Of a DNA stretch of 64,000 bases, positions 44,760-55,517 are shown in pieces. Positions within the stretch are counted from its first letter, which is position 1. Each line of letters opens with the position of its first letter. Both the position numbers and the translations under genes were made by a program. This stretch comes from Furcasterigmium furcatum. Lineage: Eukaryota; Ascomycota; Sordariomycetes; Glomerellales; Plectosphaerellaceae. The stretch is taken from assembly GCA_001599815.1 (NCBI GenBank), contig BCIA01000008.1:992001-1056000 (forward strand), given 5' to 3'. The notes beneath the pieces were generated by a model. It was not told the DNA's origin, made no database searches, and saw only the letters and a list, made by a program, of their open reading frames with translations.

Positions 44760-47700
44760 ATGGAGGGCGATGGGAGCCAGCCCACCCAAGGTATGACCAC
44801 CCTCCGCGCTTTTGGTCTTGCCACTGCACCGCCGAAGCAGGCTGACTGACCATTGCAAAGCGACCCAGAGGGCCCTGGACCCTCGCCGCATAGGCAAGCA
44901 GAACTCGGGCTTCTCCGACGAGGACATCTCCGACATCATATGCCTTCTCTACCCCTACTCGCCCGCCGCGAAACGCGAAGTCCTCCGCACCGCACGCTCC
45001 GATCCCGCCCATATCGTGGGAACAGAGGATGCCGCCGTTATCGAGCCCGACTACGAGCACGAGGATAGTGCCGAGCGCTTCCACGTCCCCGCCAGCACAG
45101 GCGACTATGCCATCATCCTGCGCCTGTCCGCCCTGTCCAAAAACCCGCTCCAGGGATTCCAGTTTGGTCGTAATGCGAGCAGGTGCGATATCTGCTTCCT
45201 GCAAGACCCCAAGAGGAGGCTCTCCAATGTCCATTTCAGGATCTACGTCAACAGCTACGGCGTTGTCATGCTCGAGGACCAGTCGACCAACGGGACCTTC
45301 GTGGACAATCAACTGTTGCGCGCGAAGAATCCCGACGACGACCACGACATGCGACGGACGTTGACCCATGGCTCAAGGATCAAGATCCTCATGCATGCGG
45401 AGAACGAGGACTTGCTGTTTTTGGTTCGCGTGCCTCGGCGGGAGGGCGAATACGACAGGGCGTACACCGCCAACCTGGCCGACTACTTCGCCAGGATACA
45501 GGACATGGCCGGCGACGCGGACCAGACCGTCGTCAGGGCCGGCCCGGGAGGGCATCCCGACCTCTTCTCGACGCCTAGAACGCGCGCGCCGCCGAGGCAG
45601 AACAGGGTGCCAGTGCCCGACGCCGCCGTCCCCCACACCCACGTGGACAGGTTCCCCAAGGAGTGGCGGGGCTCGGACAAGTACAACAAGGTCGGCCAGA
45701 TCGGCAAGGGCGCCTTTGCGGTCGTCCACAAGGTGACGTCCCGCTACGATGGACAGCCGTACGCGGCCAAGGAGCTGGAGAAACGGCGGTTCGTTAAGAA
45801 CGGCGTGCTGGATCAGAAGGTCGACAACGAGATGAAGATCATGCAGAGGGTCGACCACCCCAATGTCGTCAGGTATATCGAGCACTTCGACTGGGAGAAT
45901 CGATTGCTCATCATCATCATGGAGTTCGTGCCAGGCGGCGACCTTGGGCGGCTCGTGTCAGACCACGGCCGTCTCGGGGAGCCCGTGGTCAAGGAAATGG
46001 CCTCGCAGCTCCTGAGCGCTCTGGGATATCTGCACGAGAACAACATCACACACCGAGACGTCAAGCCCGACAACATTCTCGTCAAGTCGACCACCCCTTT
46101 CGTCGTCAAGCTGACCGACTTTGGCCTGTCCAAGATTGTCGACAACGAGCAGACATTCCTGCAGACCTTCTGCGGCACCCTTCTCTACTGCGCGCCGGAA
46201 GTGTACTCAGAGTTCACCGAGTACGACGACCACGGTTTCAGGCAGCCGCGCAGTAGGGCTAAGCGGCCGCCGCCCGGTCAGAGGTACGATCACGCGGTGG
46301 ACATTTGGTCCCTGGGTGGCGTTCTGTTTTATGCTCTGACGGGGAAGCCACCGTATCCTGTCAAGAACGGGATTAGCTACTCCGAGCTGCTGCACCAGAT
46401 CATGACGACCCAGCTGGGCACGGGACCCTTGCTGGAAGCGGGCGTGTCAGATGATGCCATCGGTTTCCTGCGGTCGATGCTGAACAGGCGGCCGGATCAG
46501 CGTGCGACAGTCAGCGACCTGATGAGCCATCCCTGGATGGGCGGACGCTGGCCGCGGCTGGATGACGAGCAGTCGATGGACGAGGTCGTCGATGACGAGC
46601 TCAACGTCGGCGCATCGCAGCTGAGTATCCAGGATGGCCAGAGCCGACCGGCCGTCCCGTCCCAACAATTTGGGGATGATATGGACGAGGTCCTGGACGA
46701 TGTTCTAGACGACTTCGATGACGATGAGTCGCAGAAGGAGAACAGTAACAGCGGTACCTTTGGCCAGCAGGTCAAGAACGCCCCGAGGCTTTGGGGGGAA
46801 GTTAATATCTCTGCGGTGGGGAGCTCGGGAGTCATACCTGAAGACCGCCTCAACGTTTCATTGCCCGGCGACCACCCCCGACCCGAGGACAGCATGGAGA
46901 CGGAGATTCGCGACAGTGTCGACTCTAGGACTCCATCGACACGGCAGTCTACCAGCACCGGCGGCGTCGATTTGTTTGCGTCAGTTGCGAACGGACAGTC
47001 TGCGGATCAGCTGCAGAGCTTAGTCTACAACGTCATGTCACAGAGCCTCGGAGGGTCAGAGTCGGCGATCCACGACGTACACATGCAGAACGCTGCCGGA
47101 CCGAGTGTCGAGGGTAGCTACTTCACGACTAGCAAGCGGAAGCCCGCCCATGACACGAGCGACGAGTTTGAGAACCCCCGGAAACAGAAGCCCCTGTTTA
47201 AGAGGCTGCGATCGGAGGGCAACATGGAATCGCTCGCAAATCAAGCTTTAGAAGAGCTCCATCTGCTGGCGGCGATTCCGCTGGCGAAGCCGCTCGAGTC
47301 GGGACGTCAGATCAACGGCCCGTACGACAAGATGGCCTTCTGGGACAACCAGATCTTCGACACATGGCACTTACAGTACCCCGAGATGACGGAGCTGCAG
47401 CATCGGGTGTTTGAGCAGGCTGCCGAGGCGAGGAAGGAGAAGTTCGCCCCCGGCAAGTCTCCCCTTTGGGATATCGCGATGAAGTTCTTCCCGCCGACGG
47501 AGGACACCCCGACGCTCCCGGCCACGGAGAACCCCATAGGACGGCTTGGGTCGCCTGAGACGACGCGAGGTCTCCCGAGAGACCCTAGGAACCTGAGTCA
47601 GATGGCGGGCTGGGATGTCCCCTCGACCGCGCCTCTGCATGCGCCCGACGAGCAGGATTCTCTTCCGGATACGCTGCCGCCCGAGGCCATGACGCCGCCA

Positions 47701-48420
47701 GACATTACCGCCCTCCTCGGCGTGGAGGAACAAGAACCATTCGCCGTGCTGGAGTCGACGCCCGACTCTTCCCTGTCAGGCATCAGCATTCCCATCCGGG
47801 ACACCATCGCCTCCTGGGGCCGGGGCCCGGAGAATACAAACGTGTACGCCAACCGCGCTGAGACGAAGGTGCCCAAGTACGGAGTGCGCGTACTGCTCTG
47901 GAAGGACGGCTACGACCCCTCGCGCAAGCCGTCGCACAAGAACGGCCGTCCCTGGGAGCGCGCCGGCAAGGAGGGAGAATACTGCTTCTACCTGTCCACC
48001 AAGGCCACCATGGGCGTGCACGTCAACGGGCTGCATCTGCCCACCACCCGGCCGCAGGGCCCGCCGAACTGGATCCGCATCCATGACGGCGATGAGATCG
48101 TCGTCTGGGGCGTTCTGGACAGCCCCGACAAGATGAAGCTGGTTTTCCGGTGCTACTGGGGCGGATCTACCCAGAGGAGAGAGGCGGCGGCGGCGGTTAT
48201 GCCCTCAGCCCAGGCCGCGCGCATCGAGGACGCATATCTCCGCACGGACAGGCGAGTGAAGGCGGACGCGGCGCGGAAGCGCAAGGTAGAGGCCGCGGCG
48301 GGAGACATGAGGACCCGCCGGGGTAGGGCCAGGGTCGAGGACGAGAGGGAGCGCACGAGGGTCTTTGAGCAGAGGATCGTCGAGGCGAGGACGTACCTTG
48401 CCGAGGTCAAGTCGCCGTAG
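44760..48420 (+). CDS. FHA-kinase-FHA-type Ser/Thr checkpoint kinase (RAD53/CHK2-like)
   Basis: Nuclear DNA-damage checkpoint-type kinase. Exons: 44760-44790 and 44861-48420 (3591 nt, 1196 aa), joined as MEGDGSQPTQ|ATQRALDPRR (acceptor CAAAG). FHA1 spans about residues 90-200: FGRN 112-115, SNVH 132-135, STNGTF 152-157. The kinase domain is about 284-565 with Gly-loop GKGAFAVV, Lys314 (YAAKELEK), HRDVKPDN with Asp410, DFG 430-432 and APE 455-457, so it should be active. The middle is disordered with acidic repeats. Residues about 1000-1130 (WGRGPENTNVYAN, KVPKYGVRVLLWKDG, YFYL-like CFYLSTKATMGVHVNG, IHDGDEIVVWG) look like a second, diverged FHA domain. A Lys/Arg-rich coiled tail follows. RAD53 has the same order; an exact orthologue is not claimed. 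Confidence 0.9.
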
Positions 48421-48763
48421 AAGACGCGCGCGTAGGGTGGTTTACTATAGGTAGCAGCGATTAAAAGCAGGGTTTACAGCGAAATATCATGTTTGTTTTT
48501 CGTTCACTGTCCGCTCAGGGGATGCAGTGAGACTGTGGAAGCAGAAGCAATTCTTGTCAGGCTGCCCAGACATCCATCCATGGATGTGCATAATTGGCGG
48601 GCAAGTCCCGTTTCCAAGCTGCCCCGCCATCAATCATGAGGGGATTGGGCAGCGACGGTCAAACTTCCACAGAACACTTAGTCTGGCATCGCGAGCGTCG
48701 CCGCAATTTAAAGTCTGTTGTTTTGCGCCACTCGATTCACGACTTTCGTCTTCAATCTTCACA
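48421..48763. other. Intergenic region, 343 bp
   Basis: This is the 3' flank of the FHA kinase and the leader of the integrase-like gene. An upstream extension in frame to 48527 exists but adds low-complexity residues. No terminal inverted repeat is obvious. Confidence 0.45.
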
Positions 48764-50274
48764 ATGGCATCTCAATCCTTGGACGAAGTCACCCTCGTCT
48801 CGCCGGAAGTGGACCAAAGAATCCAGGAACTCTTCATCCGCTATGGATATGGATACAGATCCATCGCTCGTGATCTTCAGCGCGACGGGATACACATCTC
48901 CGAGGGCACAGTCGAGAGGGTCCTGCTAGGCCACGGACTGAAGCCCCGGTATCAGGACGTTGCCGAGCGAGCCGCGGCCTCACGGAAAGCAAGAGACTTC
49001 CTGATTGACGAAGACCGTGAGCTCTTGGCTTCAAGAGGCTTTGGGAGGGCTTATGACTACGCCCACTTCGCCTTGGAGGCCAGTGACCATCTGGGATTCG
49101 TTCCCCCCTTTTTCGGGGAGCACCAGCCAGAGAGGCGCCTCATCAGCAACTGGAGGCAGCATGAGGATTTCACGGTCCCTGGGCCAAACTTTGCTTGGTC
49201 CCTAGAGGGCTGTGAACTGCTGGAGAATCTGGGCTTCTCAATATGCGCCTGCGTCGACGTATACTCGAGAATGATCCTCTGGGTCTACGTTGGGGGGCCA
49301 GACATGAGGGCGGCGAGCATCTTGAAGCAGTACCTGCGGACCATCTCCGCCGCCGGAGTACGCCCGCTATTCATCAGATCAGACCACGGCGTGGAAACGC
49401 TGTACTGGGCCAGTGCCCACGCAACCCTGGCAGATCTTGACGGCGTCGAGGTTGACCTTGTCGACCGGGACGCCAGACGGGTCCACCGTCAGGGCACCCA
49501 CGTCGGTTCCAGCCACATGCGCGGCCCAAGCCTGAACGTCCAGGATCAGAGCTTCCATTTGTGGTGGGACAATCAGATAGGCGCCGTGGCGAGCCGCTGG
49601 AAGAGATATTCCGACAGCCTGATCAACTCCGGCCGGTTCAACCGCCATCTCCCCTCCCACCAGATCGCAGCCTACGCCTTGTGCGGGCCCATGCTGCAGC
49701 GGGATATCACAGAAATGGCAGAGCTGTGGAATGGGCACCGCGCCCAGCCGCAGAACAGTCGTCTGCTGGCGGGCATACCGGAAGATCTGTACAAGACGGA
49801 TCAGGCTCGCAACTGGGCTGTTCCGCTGGGTCCCGCCGCCCGGACGGAGCTCGACCGCATGCTGGACGACGTTGACTCTGTTGATATCGACGAGCTGCTG
49901 CCGCAGCCGACACTCCGGTGGTGCGAGGCCCAGCTTCAGGACCTCGGGTTCGACAGCCAGAGCGCGCCGGATCATGAGCGTCCGTATTTCCACATGTACA
50001 TCCAGCTTCGCGATCGCATACAGGCGCATACGGACCGCGGCAACGAGGCCCCTCACCTCCGGACTCCACAGGTACCGGGCGGAGGGCTGGAAAGATTCGT
50101 GAGTTTCGTCAAGCCGCCTGAAAGAAGATTTAAATCGGAACTGACGCCGTGCAGCTGGAGGTATTACAGCAGAGCCTCTTGGCGCCGGAGAGCCTCTCAG
50201 GGGACCCGGTACCAAGCGAGCTTTCTGGGCATATTGATCAGGTGATGGCAGAGGTGGCAACGCTCAGGCGCTAA
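48764..50274 (+). CDS. HTH + integrase-core-like protein (probably domesticated DDE fold)
   Basis: Protein of the eukaryotic integrase core-like family. Exons: 48764-50098 and 50155-50274 (484 aa), joined as GGLERF|LEVLQQSL (GTGAGT donor, CTGAC branch, GCAG acceptor). Residues 12-62 form a helix-turn-helix-like segment (RIQELFIRYGYGYRSIARDL). The core runs about 142-340: NFAWSLEGCELL, the strand CACVDVYSRMILWVYVG, and FIRSDHGVETL with Asp207. The usual first Asp of WxxDG is Glu148, and the usual catalytic Glu region (N-V-x-x-E) reads NVQDQS (about residues 258-263). The triad is therefore altered and strand transfer is doubtful. The C-terminus has GHRAQPQNSRLLAGIPEDLY, shared by this family. 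MASQSLDEV was chosen as start (good Kozak, ACAATGG). It is convergent with the GIY-YIG-type gene 37 bp away. Confidence 0.82.
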
Positions 50275-50311
50275 AAGAAATGGGATCAATGAAAGATGGA
50301 AAAAAAACTAT

Positions 50312-52012
50312 CTATGGGAGAGGAGGCAGTGAGCCCTCCTCGTCCGAGTCCTCGTCCGAGTCATCGTCACTCGAGAATTCGATCGGACACTCAAAGCTGC
50401 CCTCCTTCGGTCTCCTCCACGACGAGAGCGGGTAGCCCTGTTCTGTCATGTCGTGCATCTCTTCGTCCTCTTCCTCCTCCATGGTCATCTCCACATCCTC
50501 TTCTGTTCTCTGATCCTCTTCTGTTCTCCGCGCCTCTTCTGTTCTCCGCGCCTCTTCTGTTCTCCGCGCCTCTTCTGTTCTCCGCGCCTCTTCTGTTCTC
50601 CGCGCCTCTTCTGTTCTCCGCGCCTCTTCTGTTCTCCGCGCCTCTTCTGTTCTCCGCGCCTCTTCTGTTCTCCGCGCCTCTTCTTCCGCGCCCTCTTTTC
50701 TTATGTTGCTACTCTGCGCCCTCGGTGAGCCCTCCGATTTCTCACTGGTCTCTGGCTTCTCCCCGCCAACCCCGTCTTCCTTCTTTTGGGGGGCCTTGCC
50801 ATGGATGCTGCCGTACCACCCGGATTTGAAGAGAGAATCGAACAGCCAAGAGTGTCCCAGTGGCACGCTCTCCACCATGACCGAATATGCCACGACGAAG
50901 AGCCAGATCCGAGCCCAGGGGGAAATGGAGGAGAAGTACAAAATGACCAAGAAGGAAAGCATGTGATACCGGTAGGGCCCGAAATGTTTCGAGAGAACGT
51001 CCGCGTCGTACGCCAGCGTCTGGGCGACCGTAGGGCTCGTGAACTCCCCCCAGGTCTCTCCCAGGTCTCTGCTGTGCTTCAGCCTCGCCTCCCACTTTGT
51101 CAAGAGATTGCCGTGGTCGTCCCACGGCTCGCTCTTGCAGAAGGCGCGCCATCGGTTCACGACCTCGAACACCTTCTCTTCCGGCGGATCCTTGAAGTAC
51201 TCTCTGTGATCCTTCGTCGGGCACTTGGTCGAGTAACCAGGGCACCGTTCCCTGTACCGGAAGCTGTCAAGCTCCGTGTGAATCAGAGTTTCAGCCCTGG
51301 CGTAGTTCCAGATGGGACAGAGGTTGGCATCCACTAGTTCGCGGAGGTCGTAGCCGCATTTCCCATTGATATTCTTCATACGCTTCGGGGGCTGTTCGCT
51401 GTTGCCGAGCTTGTAGATCCTGCTGTCTTTTTTGGTCGTGGAGTCGACGAAGATGTAGTTGTACCTCAGAGACTCTATTTTTGGACGTATGGGGCCCTTG
51501 CGGAGAAGCTCTACGATGTCGCGGTCGATGCTGAGCAGTTTGGTTGCCTTTGGTGTTGGCTCGCTGACGCATCTCTGCTTCGTTCTGGGGCGAGGAGATG
51601 CCTTCTCGGATGCGGGTGCCGAGAGGAGCAGGGATGGCGCGGATGCGGATGAGAATGTCCTGTTCTCGTTCGGCCGAGTTCGTCGGCTTCGGTTCGTGGG
51701 TGTCGGCTCTTCGGATCGCTCGTGAGATGCGTCTGCCTCTCCGGGATCGCGGTCACCATCGCGCGAAACAGACTGTTGAGTCCGTTTTGCGGGGGCCGAG
51801 GAAACTTGGAAGACGGCCGCCGGAAGATCTGGCGTGGAGCAAGGAGCAGGAGAAGAGGCAGTACCGTCTGGATGTAGGCTGGAGGAAGGCTTCGCCTTCT
51901 TTGACTGCCTGGCCACCCTGGTCACTGATGTGTTGCCCCTGGCCCGTGAGACTTTGATGGGAGTGGCGGGATCCATGGCAGAGTAAGGTGTGTGAAGGGT
52001 GATGGATGACAA
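50312..52012 (-). CDS. T5orf172/GIY-YIG-superfamily protein with membrane segments and EEARRT repeats
   Basis: Intronless, 566 aa. Residues about 185-295 resemble the T5orf172/MUG113 branch of the GIY-YIG fold: YNYIFVDSTTKKDSRIYKLG, a central Arg-rich turn, CGYDLRELV, AETLIHTELDSFRY with the candidate catalytic Glu, CPGYSTKCPTKDHREYFKDP and a following helix. Residues 349-383 hold two close hydrophobic segments (MLSFLVILYFSSISPWARIW and LFVVAYSVMVESVPL), unusual for a nuclease fold. Residues about 443-505 consist of nine EEARRT hexapeptides plus degenerate units, then a long acidic tail. The N-terminal 150 residues are Ser/Arg-rich disorder. Start alternatives are Met1 and Met13 (MDPATPIK). 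Such genes are often multicopy and variable in filamentous fungi. The biochemical role is unknown. Confidence 0.8.
   Translation of the reverse strand: MSSITLHTPYSAMDPATPIKVSRARGNTSVTRVARQSKKAKPSSSLHPDGTASSPAPCSTPDLPAAVFQVSSAPAKRTQQSVSRDGDRDPGEADASHERSEEPTPTNRSRRTRPNENRTFSSASAPSLLLSAPASEKASPRPRTKQRCVSEPTPKATKLLSIDRDIVELLRKGPIRPKIESLRYNYIFVDSTTKKDSRIYKLGNSEQPPKRMKNINGKCGYDLRELVDANLCPIWNYARAETLIHTELDSFRYRERCPGYSTKCPTKDHREYFKDPPEEKVFEVVNRWRAFCKSEPWDDHGNLLTKWEARLKHSRDLGETWGEFTSPTVAQTLAYDADVLSKHFGPYRYHMLSFLVILYFSSISPWARIWLFVVAYSVMVESVPLGHSWLFDSLFKSGWYGSIHGKAPQKKEDGVGGEKPETSEKSEGSPRAQSSNIRKEGAEEEARRTEEARRTEEARRTEEARRTEEARRTEEARRTEEARRTEEARRTEEARRTEEDQRTEEDVEMTMEEEEDEEMHDMTEQGYPLSSWRRPKEGSFECPIEFSSDDDSDEDSDEEGSLPPLP
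50509..50684. repeat. 18-bp minisatellite, about nine perfect units
   Basis: A tandem array with plus-strand unit ctcttctgttctccgcgc is nearly perfect over nine units and degenerate at both ends. It is in frame with the minus-strand gene and encodes (EEARRT)n. The near identity of the copies points to recent expansion or homogenisation. Confidence 0.95.
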
Positions 52013-53295
52013 TGGACAAGTGCTAGAATGACTGAGTGATTCCCTGAGAAGCTTGAGAGGTTTTCATTCCTAGAATTCCTCACGGCCATCTCAGGAGCAC
52101 TTATACCGCTCGGACCTCAGTTCCAGAATGCCCCGGCACGGGAGGCCGCTGGGCTTCTCAGGGCGCAGCGCTTCGATGTTCGGATGGGCGCATGAATCAA
52201 GCCCACCATATGACCCCCAATCCCCTCTACAACATCGCAGAAAGGGTTGCAGCTCGGAGTAGGCGAAGTGCAGCGGTCGTCTTGGTCGTTTGGCAATATG
52301 CATGTTGGCACCAGCAAGCGCCAACCGCCAGGGCGGAGCCAATCACTACCCCTGAATCGAGCCCAAAAGGTGAGCATCCACCCCGGACGGGAGACCCGGG
52401 GGGAAGGCCCGGGGCGCAGGTGCAGCAGGGGCTCTTGGGTGTTCATCATCCGATGTATCTATCTTTGGGGCTGTGAGGCCGCATGTGAAGACCGCAGACC
52501 TGAATCTGTGCTTCGTGCCAGCCCCTACGTCATTTCGAGCGTGAAAGTCGAGCTCCCGCTGGCTCCAGCCTTGTGAGCGCAGGCCGTATTTTCCCGCCCG
52601 CACTCTGGTTTAAGAGAAAGGGGAACGTAGAGTGCGTCTTTCCGCTGTTCCTGGCTCCGGTGGATTGTCTTCCATCCCCCTCCCCTCGCCTACTCCGTGG
52701 GAGAAGATGGTGGAAGCATCTGGGTGTCGTAGGGATGGATGGTGTCCGGATGTGGAATCAGCCCAGCGGCCCCCATGGTTTGCATGGTGCATGGCGCATG
52801 GTGGGGGGGAAGCCTCCCTTGATCCTCGTCCTCCTTCGGCGACATCCCACATCCCAGAATGCTCCAAGGTTGCGACGTCGTCTGGCAGCGATGGGCGACA
52901 GGTTCAGCGCCCAAGCCTGAATTCATCATCTTAAAAGATAATCAAAATCCCATCCTATTACAAGACGCAACAGATCATCCGAGCAGATGTCTAACAGATG
53001 CGTGTGGGCCGACATGGTGTCTGACGTGCTCTGGTGCTGACGTGCATTTCTTGTCCAAGTTGCTATTTCTAAGCACCAAGTGCCTCAATGTACGCAGCAT
53101 TTCTCAGCTTCATCCATCCAAAAAGAAGGGCCGCTGGCGCTTTCTAATATTCCCTAGCATAAAAGCAGCGTCCATACGCACACTCAGACCCGCCTTGACG
53201 GCCCAACCTCTATCCTATTTTCTCACAACTTAGCGACCATCTGCTTGCGCAAACAAGTCCATTACTGTTACTGAGAAAACTGAGCATACAGCAAA
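52013..53295. other. Intergenic region, 1.3 kb
   Basis: This is divergent DNA between the GIY-YIG-type gene (-) and the nitroreductase (+). Overlapping open frames at 52190-52930 carry no recognisable domain. An ATAAAA element at about 53159 lies 137 bp before the nitroreductase start. Confidence 0.45.
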
Positions 53296-54063
53296 ATGTC
53301 CAAGTTTCCCTCCGACACAGTTCCAGTGAGCGGAGCTGACAACGATGAGCAATTCATCTGCCAGAACCCAGACCCAAAGAACAATCTAACGACGAACATA
53401 GTCGCAAAGACCGTTCTCGCCCGGCACAGCACACGCGCGTTCTGCATCGAGCGCCAAGTCCCGCTGTCCGTGTTGGAAGAGTGCCTGGCGCTGGCACAAT
53501 ACGCGCCCTCTTCGACGAACATCCAACCCTGGCGCCTGGCCATCGCCTCTGGCCCGGTTCTGCGTCGGCTGTCGGACAAGTTGGTGGGCGCCTTCGAGAG
53601 CGGAGAGCCTCTTCAACTGCCCGACCTTCCGGAATCCTTCCACAAATATCGCACGGAGCTGGGGAAGCACGTCTACGGCCCCAACGGCTACAACATCTCC
53701 CGCGACGACAAGGAGGGGCAGATCGCCACCCTGCTGCAAAACTTCCGCTTCTACAACGCCCCCTTCGTCGCCGTGGTCAGCATCCCCAAGTCGCTGAACA
53801 ACGCCGACGTGCTTTCCGTGGGCCTTTATCTTCAGACGCTCATTCTGCTGCTCACGGAAAAGGGCCTCGGGACGCAGGTCAGCGTTGCGCCGACGGGGTA
53901 TCCGGACATCATCAAGAGCGAGCTGGGCTTGGGGGACAATGGGGAGGACTTGGAGGTCCTCTGTACCCTGGCCATTGGCTGGGAGAACGAGAGCGAGCAT
54001 ATCAACAGCCTGAAGATGCCTCGGGATGAATGGCGGAAGAATGTCAAGTTTGTGGTCGAATAA
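53296..54063 (+). CDS. Nitroreductase-family FMN oxidoreductase
   Basis: Intronless, 255 aa. Homodimeric FMN enzyme fold that reduces nitro-aromatics or quinones with NAD(P)H; the physiological substrate is unknown. FMN-binding motifs are visible: the ARHSTRAF Arg cluster (residues 42-49), YAPSSTNIQPWR (about 73-84), and the late GLGTQVSVAP and LAIGW segments. Its length is within the family range. The start follows the leader sequence AGCAAAATG. The flanking intergenic regions are long and no partner gene is apparent. Intronless structure and an isolated position could mean transfer from bacteria, but base composition is not unusual, so this is only a possibility. Confidence 0.92.
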   Translation: MSKFPSDTVPVSGADNDEQFICQNPDPKNNLTTNIVAKTVLARHSTRAFCIERQVPLSVLEECLALAQYAPSSTNIQPWRLAIASGPVLRRLSDKLVGAFESGEPLQLPDLPESFHKYRTELGKHVYGPNGYNISRDDKEGQIATLLQNFRFYNAPFVAVVSIPKSLNNADVLSVGLYLQTLILLLTEKGLGTQVSVAPTGYPDIIKSELGLGDNGEDLEVLCTLAIGWENESEHINSLKMPRDEWRKNVKFVVE

Positions 54064-55517
54064 GACCACGGGCGCCTCTCCGATTCGGACTTGAAGGAAG
54101 TTCCCGTGCCGCTACTTACCTTTGAGGGCAGAAAATGCGCATCTTCATCTCAACCCCTGACGGGGCAGACAGTTCTAAAGCAGAGCTCTCGGGCATGGCT
54201 ACCATGTGATGTCTTCACAGCATTTATCAGGGGTGTCCCATTGGTATAGTTTGCTGATATGCAGAGTCAGTGGCCCTCCTCCATAACAACCCATTCACCC
54301 GAAGACTGCTGTTTGGATCTTCATGTCGGGATTTTGTCTCTGTGATTGGAGTGAAAAAAGTACCATGACGACCGGAAGTCAGCTTTCCCCACCAATCGAG
54401 AGTATGGATACCCCGGACGGACTTGAAACCGGAGGTGACATCGATGGCACCTTGGAATCCGGTAGTCTCGGGAGTCCCGTGAACATCCTCCTGCTCCTTT
54501 GTACCTTGTCACTCCGTGATGATTCCGCCCCGCTCCGCTCTAGATGTAACCGGGATCTTGCTGTTGAAGATTGATCTCGGCCACTTGACGATCTGCAAGT
54601 CAAGACTGTCAAGCTTCCTCGGCTCTCATGCACCCCTCCCCGCTTGAGCGAGCTGCGAGTGGCTGCGCCGGGGCCGGTAGATGAGGTTCTCCCGGAGTCG
54701 TTTATGTGAAGCGCCCTACTTTTCCGACGGAGATTCCTCGGAGAACCCGTACGAAGGACCGACGCCATGGAACTTGCCGTGTTTCTCCAGATATCGGCTG
54801 GCTCAGGCTCTGCAGGAGACGAGCCACAACCGCCAACATCCCGATCTGGGTACGGAGGGATCTGCCGGCTTGCCACTTCAAGTGTCATCGAACCCCCAGG
54901 ACGGCCTAGAGCTGTCAGGGGTCGGCATTCTCGGCAGAAGCTTACCCCTAATCGCATCGATAGTCCGTTTTTATTAAGCTTCGTTCCCCACAAGTTAGAA
55001 TGGGAAAGCGGAGGCAACTTGGCCAGTCCACCAATCCTCAAGTCTGGGGAAGGCTCGGCGAGAATGCTGTGCTTCTCTCACGCTTGGTCTAGAACAGGCG
55101 CTGGCCCGGACCCGCCGTCGTGAATATAGTGTTGTGTGCTTATCCGTGACCTCAAGACTATGCTCGGGAGCCAGGGGCCTGTGTCAGGTTACATTATTTT
55201 CTACTAGCACATTCCAGGCGGCGTCTTTTCTCCCTCCGCGGTCTCCAGGCACACGTGTGCGATTTGAAGGTATTCCCGTCAATCAGGAACCCTGGCCAAC
55301 GAGACGATGTGACCCTGGGCTATCCTGAAGCCTCGAAGAAGATCTATCCAGGGGTTTCTCAGTGCCAAGTGCCGCCGATCCTTGTCGGGAAAACCTCCAG
55401 GATCCATGGATCTCGAAAGTATAAAGGGGGACCTTCTGTGCTGATTCCAAAGACAACAGTTCTCCAGCACTACCAGTACCATCAAAGCTGCACATCTTTC
55501 AGTATCAAGTCGACAAA
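54064..55517. other. Intergenic region, 1.45 kb; pectate lyase promoter at right end
   Basis: This is the 3' flank of the nitroreductase and the promoter of the pectate lyase. A 220-codon minus-strand frame (54379-55041) has basic low-complexity composition and no recognisable domain; I do not call it a gene. Confidence 0.45.
55420..55425 (+). promoter_or_regulatory. TATA box of the pectate lyase gene
   Basis: TATAAA followed by a G run lies 98 bp upstream of the start codon, at a normal distance for an inducible fungal gene. A short CA-rich leader follows. Confidence 0.6.

Noticed and set aside
48527..48763. In-frame N-terminal extension of the integrase-like protein
   Set aside because: Low-complexity and unlike the family; the ATG at 48764 has better context and begins just before the HTH segment.
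48421..52012. A DNA transposon carrying the integrase-like gene
   Set aside because: I could not find terminal inverted repeats or a target-site duplication in the flanks, and the catalytic residues are altered.
54379..55041. 220-codon minus-strand frame upstream of the pectate lyase
   Set aside because: Arg/Ser-rich chance-like composition with no start context or homology recognised; it also lies within a probable promoter.
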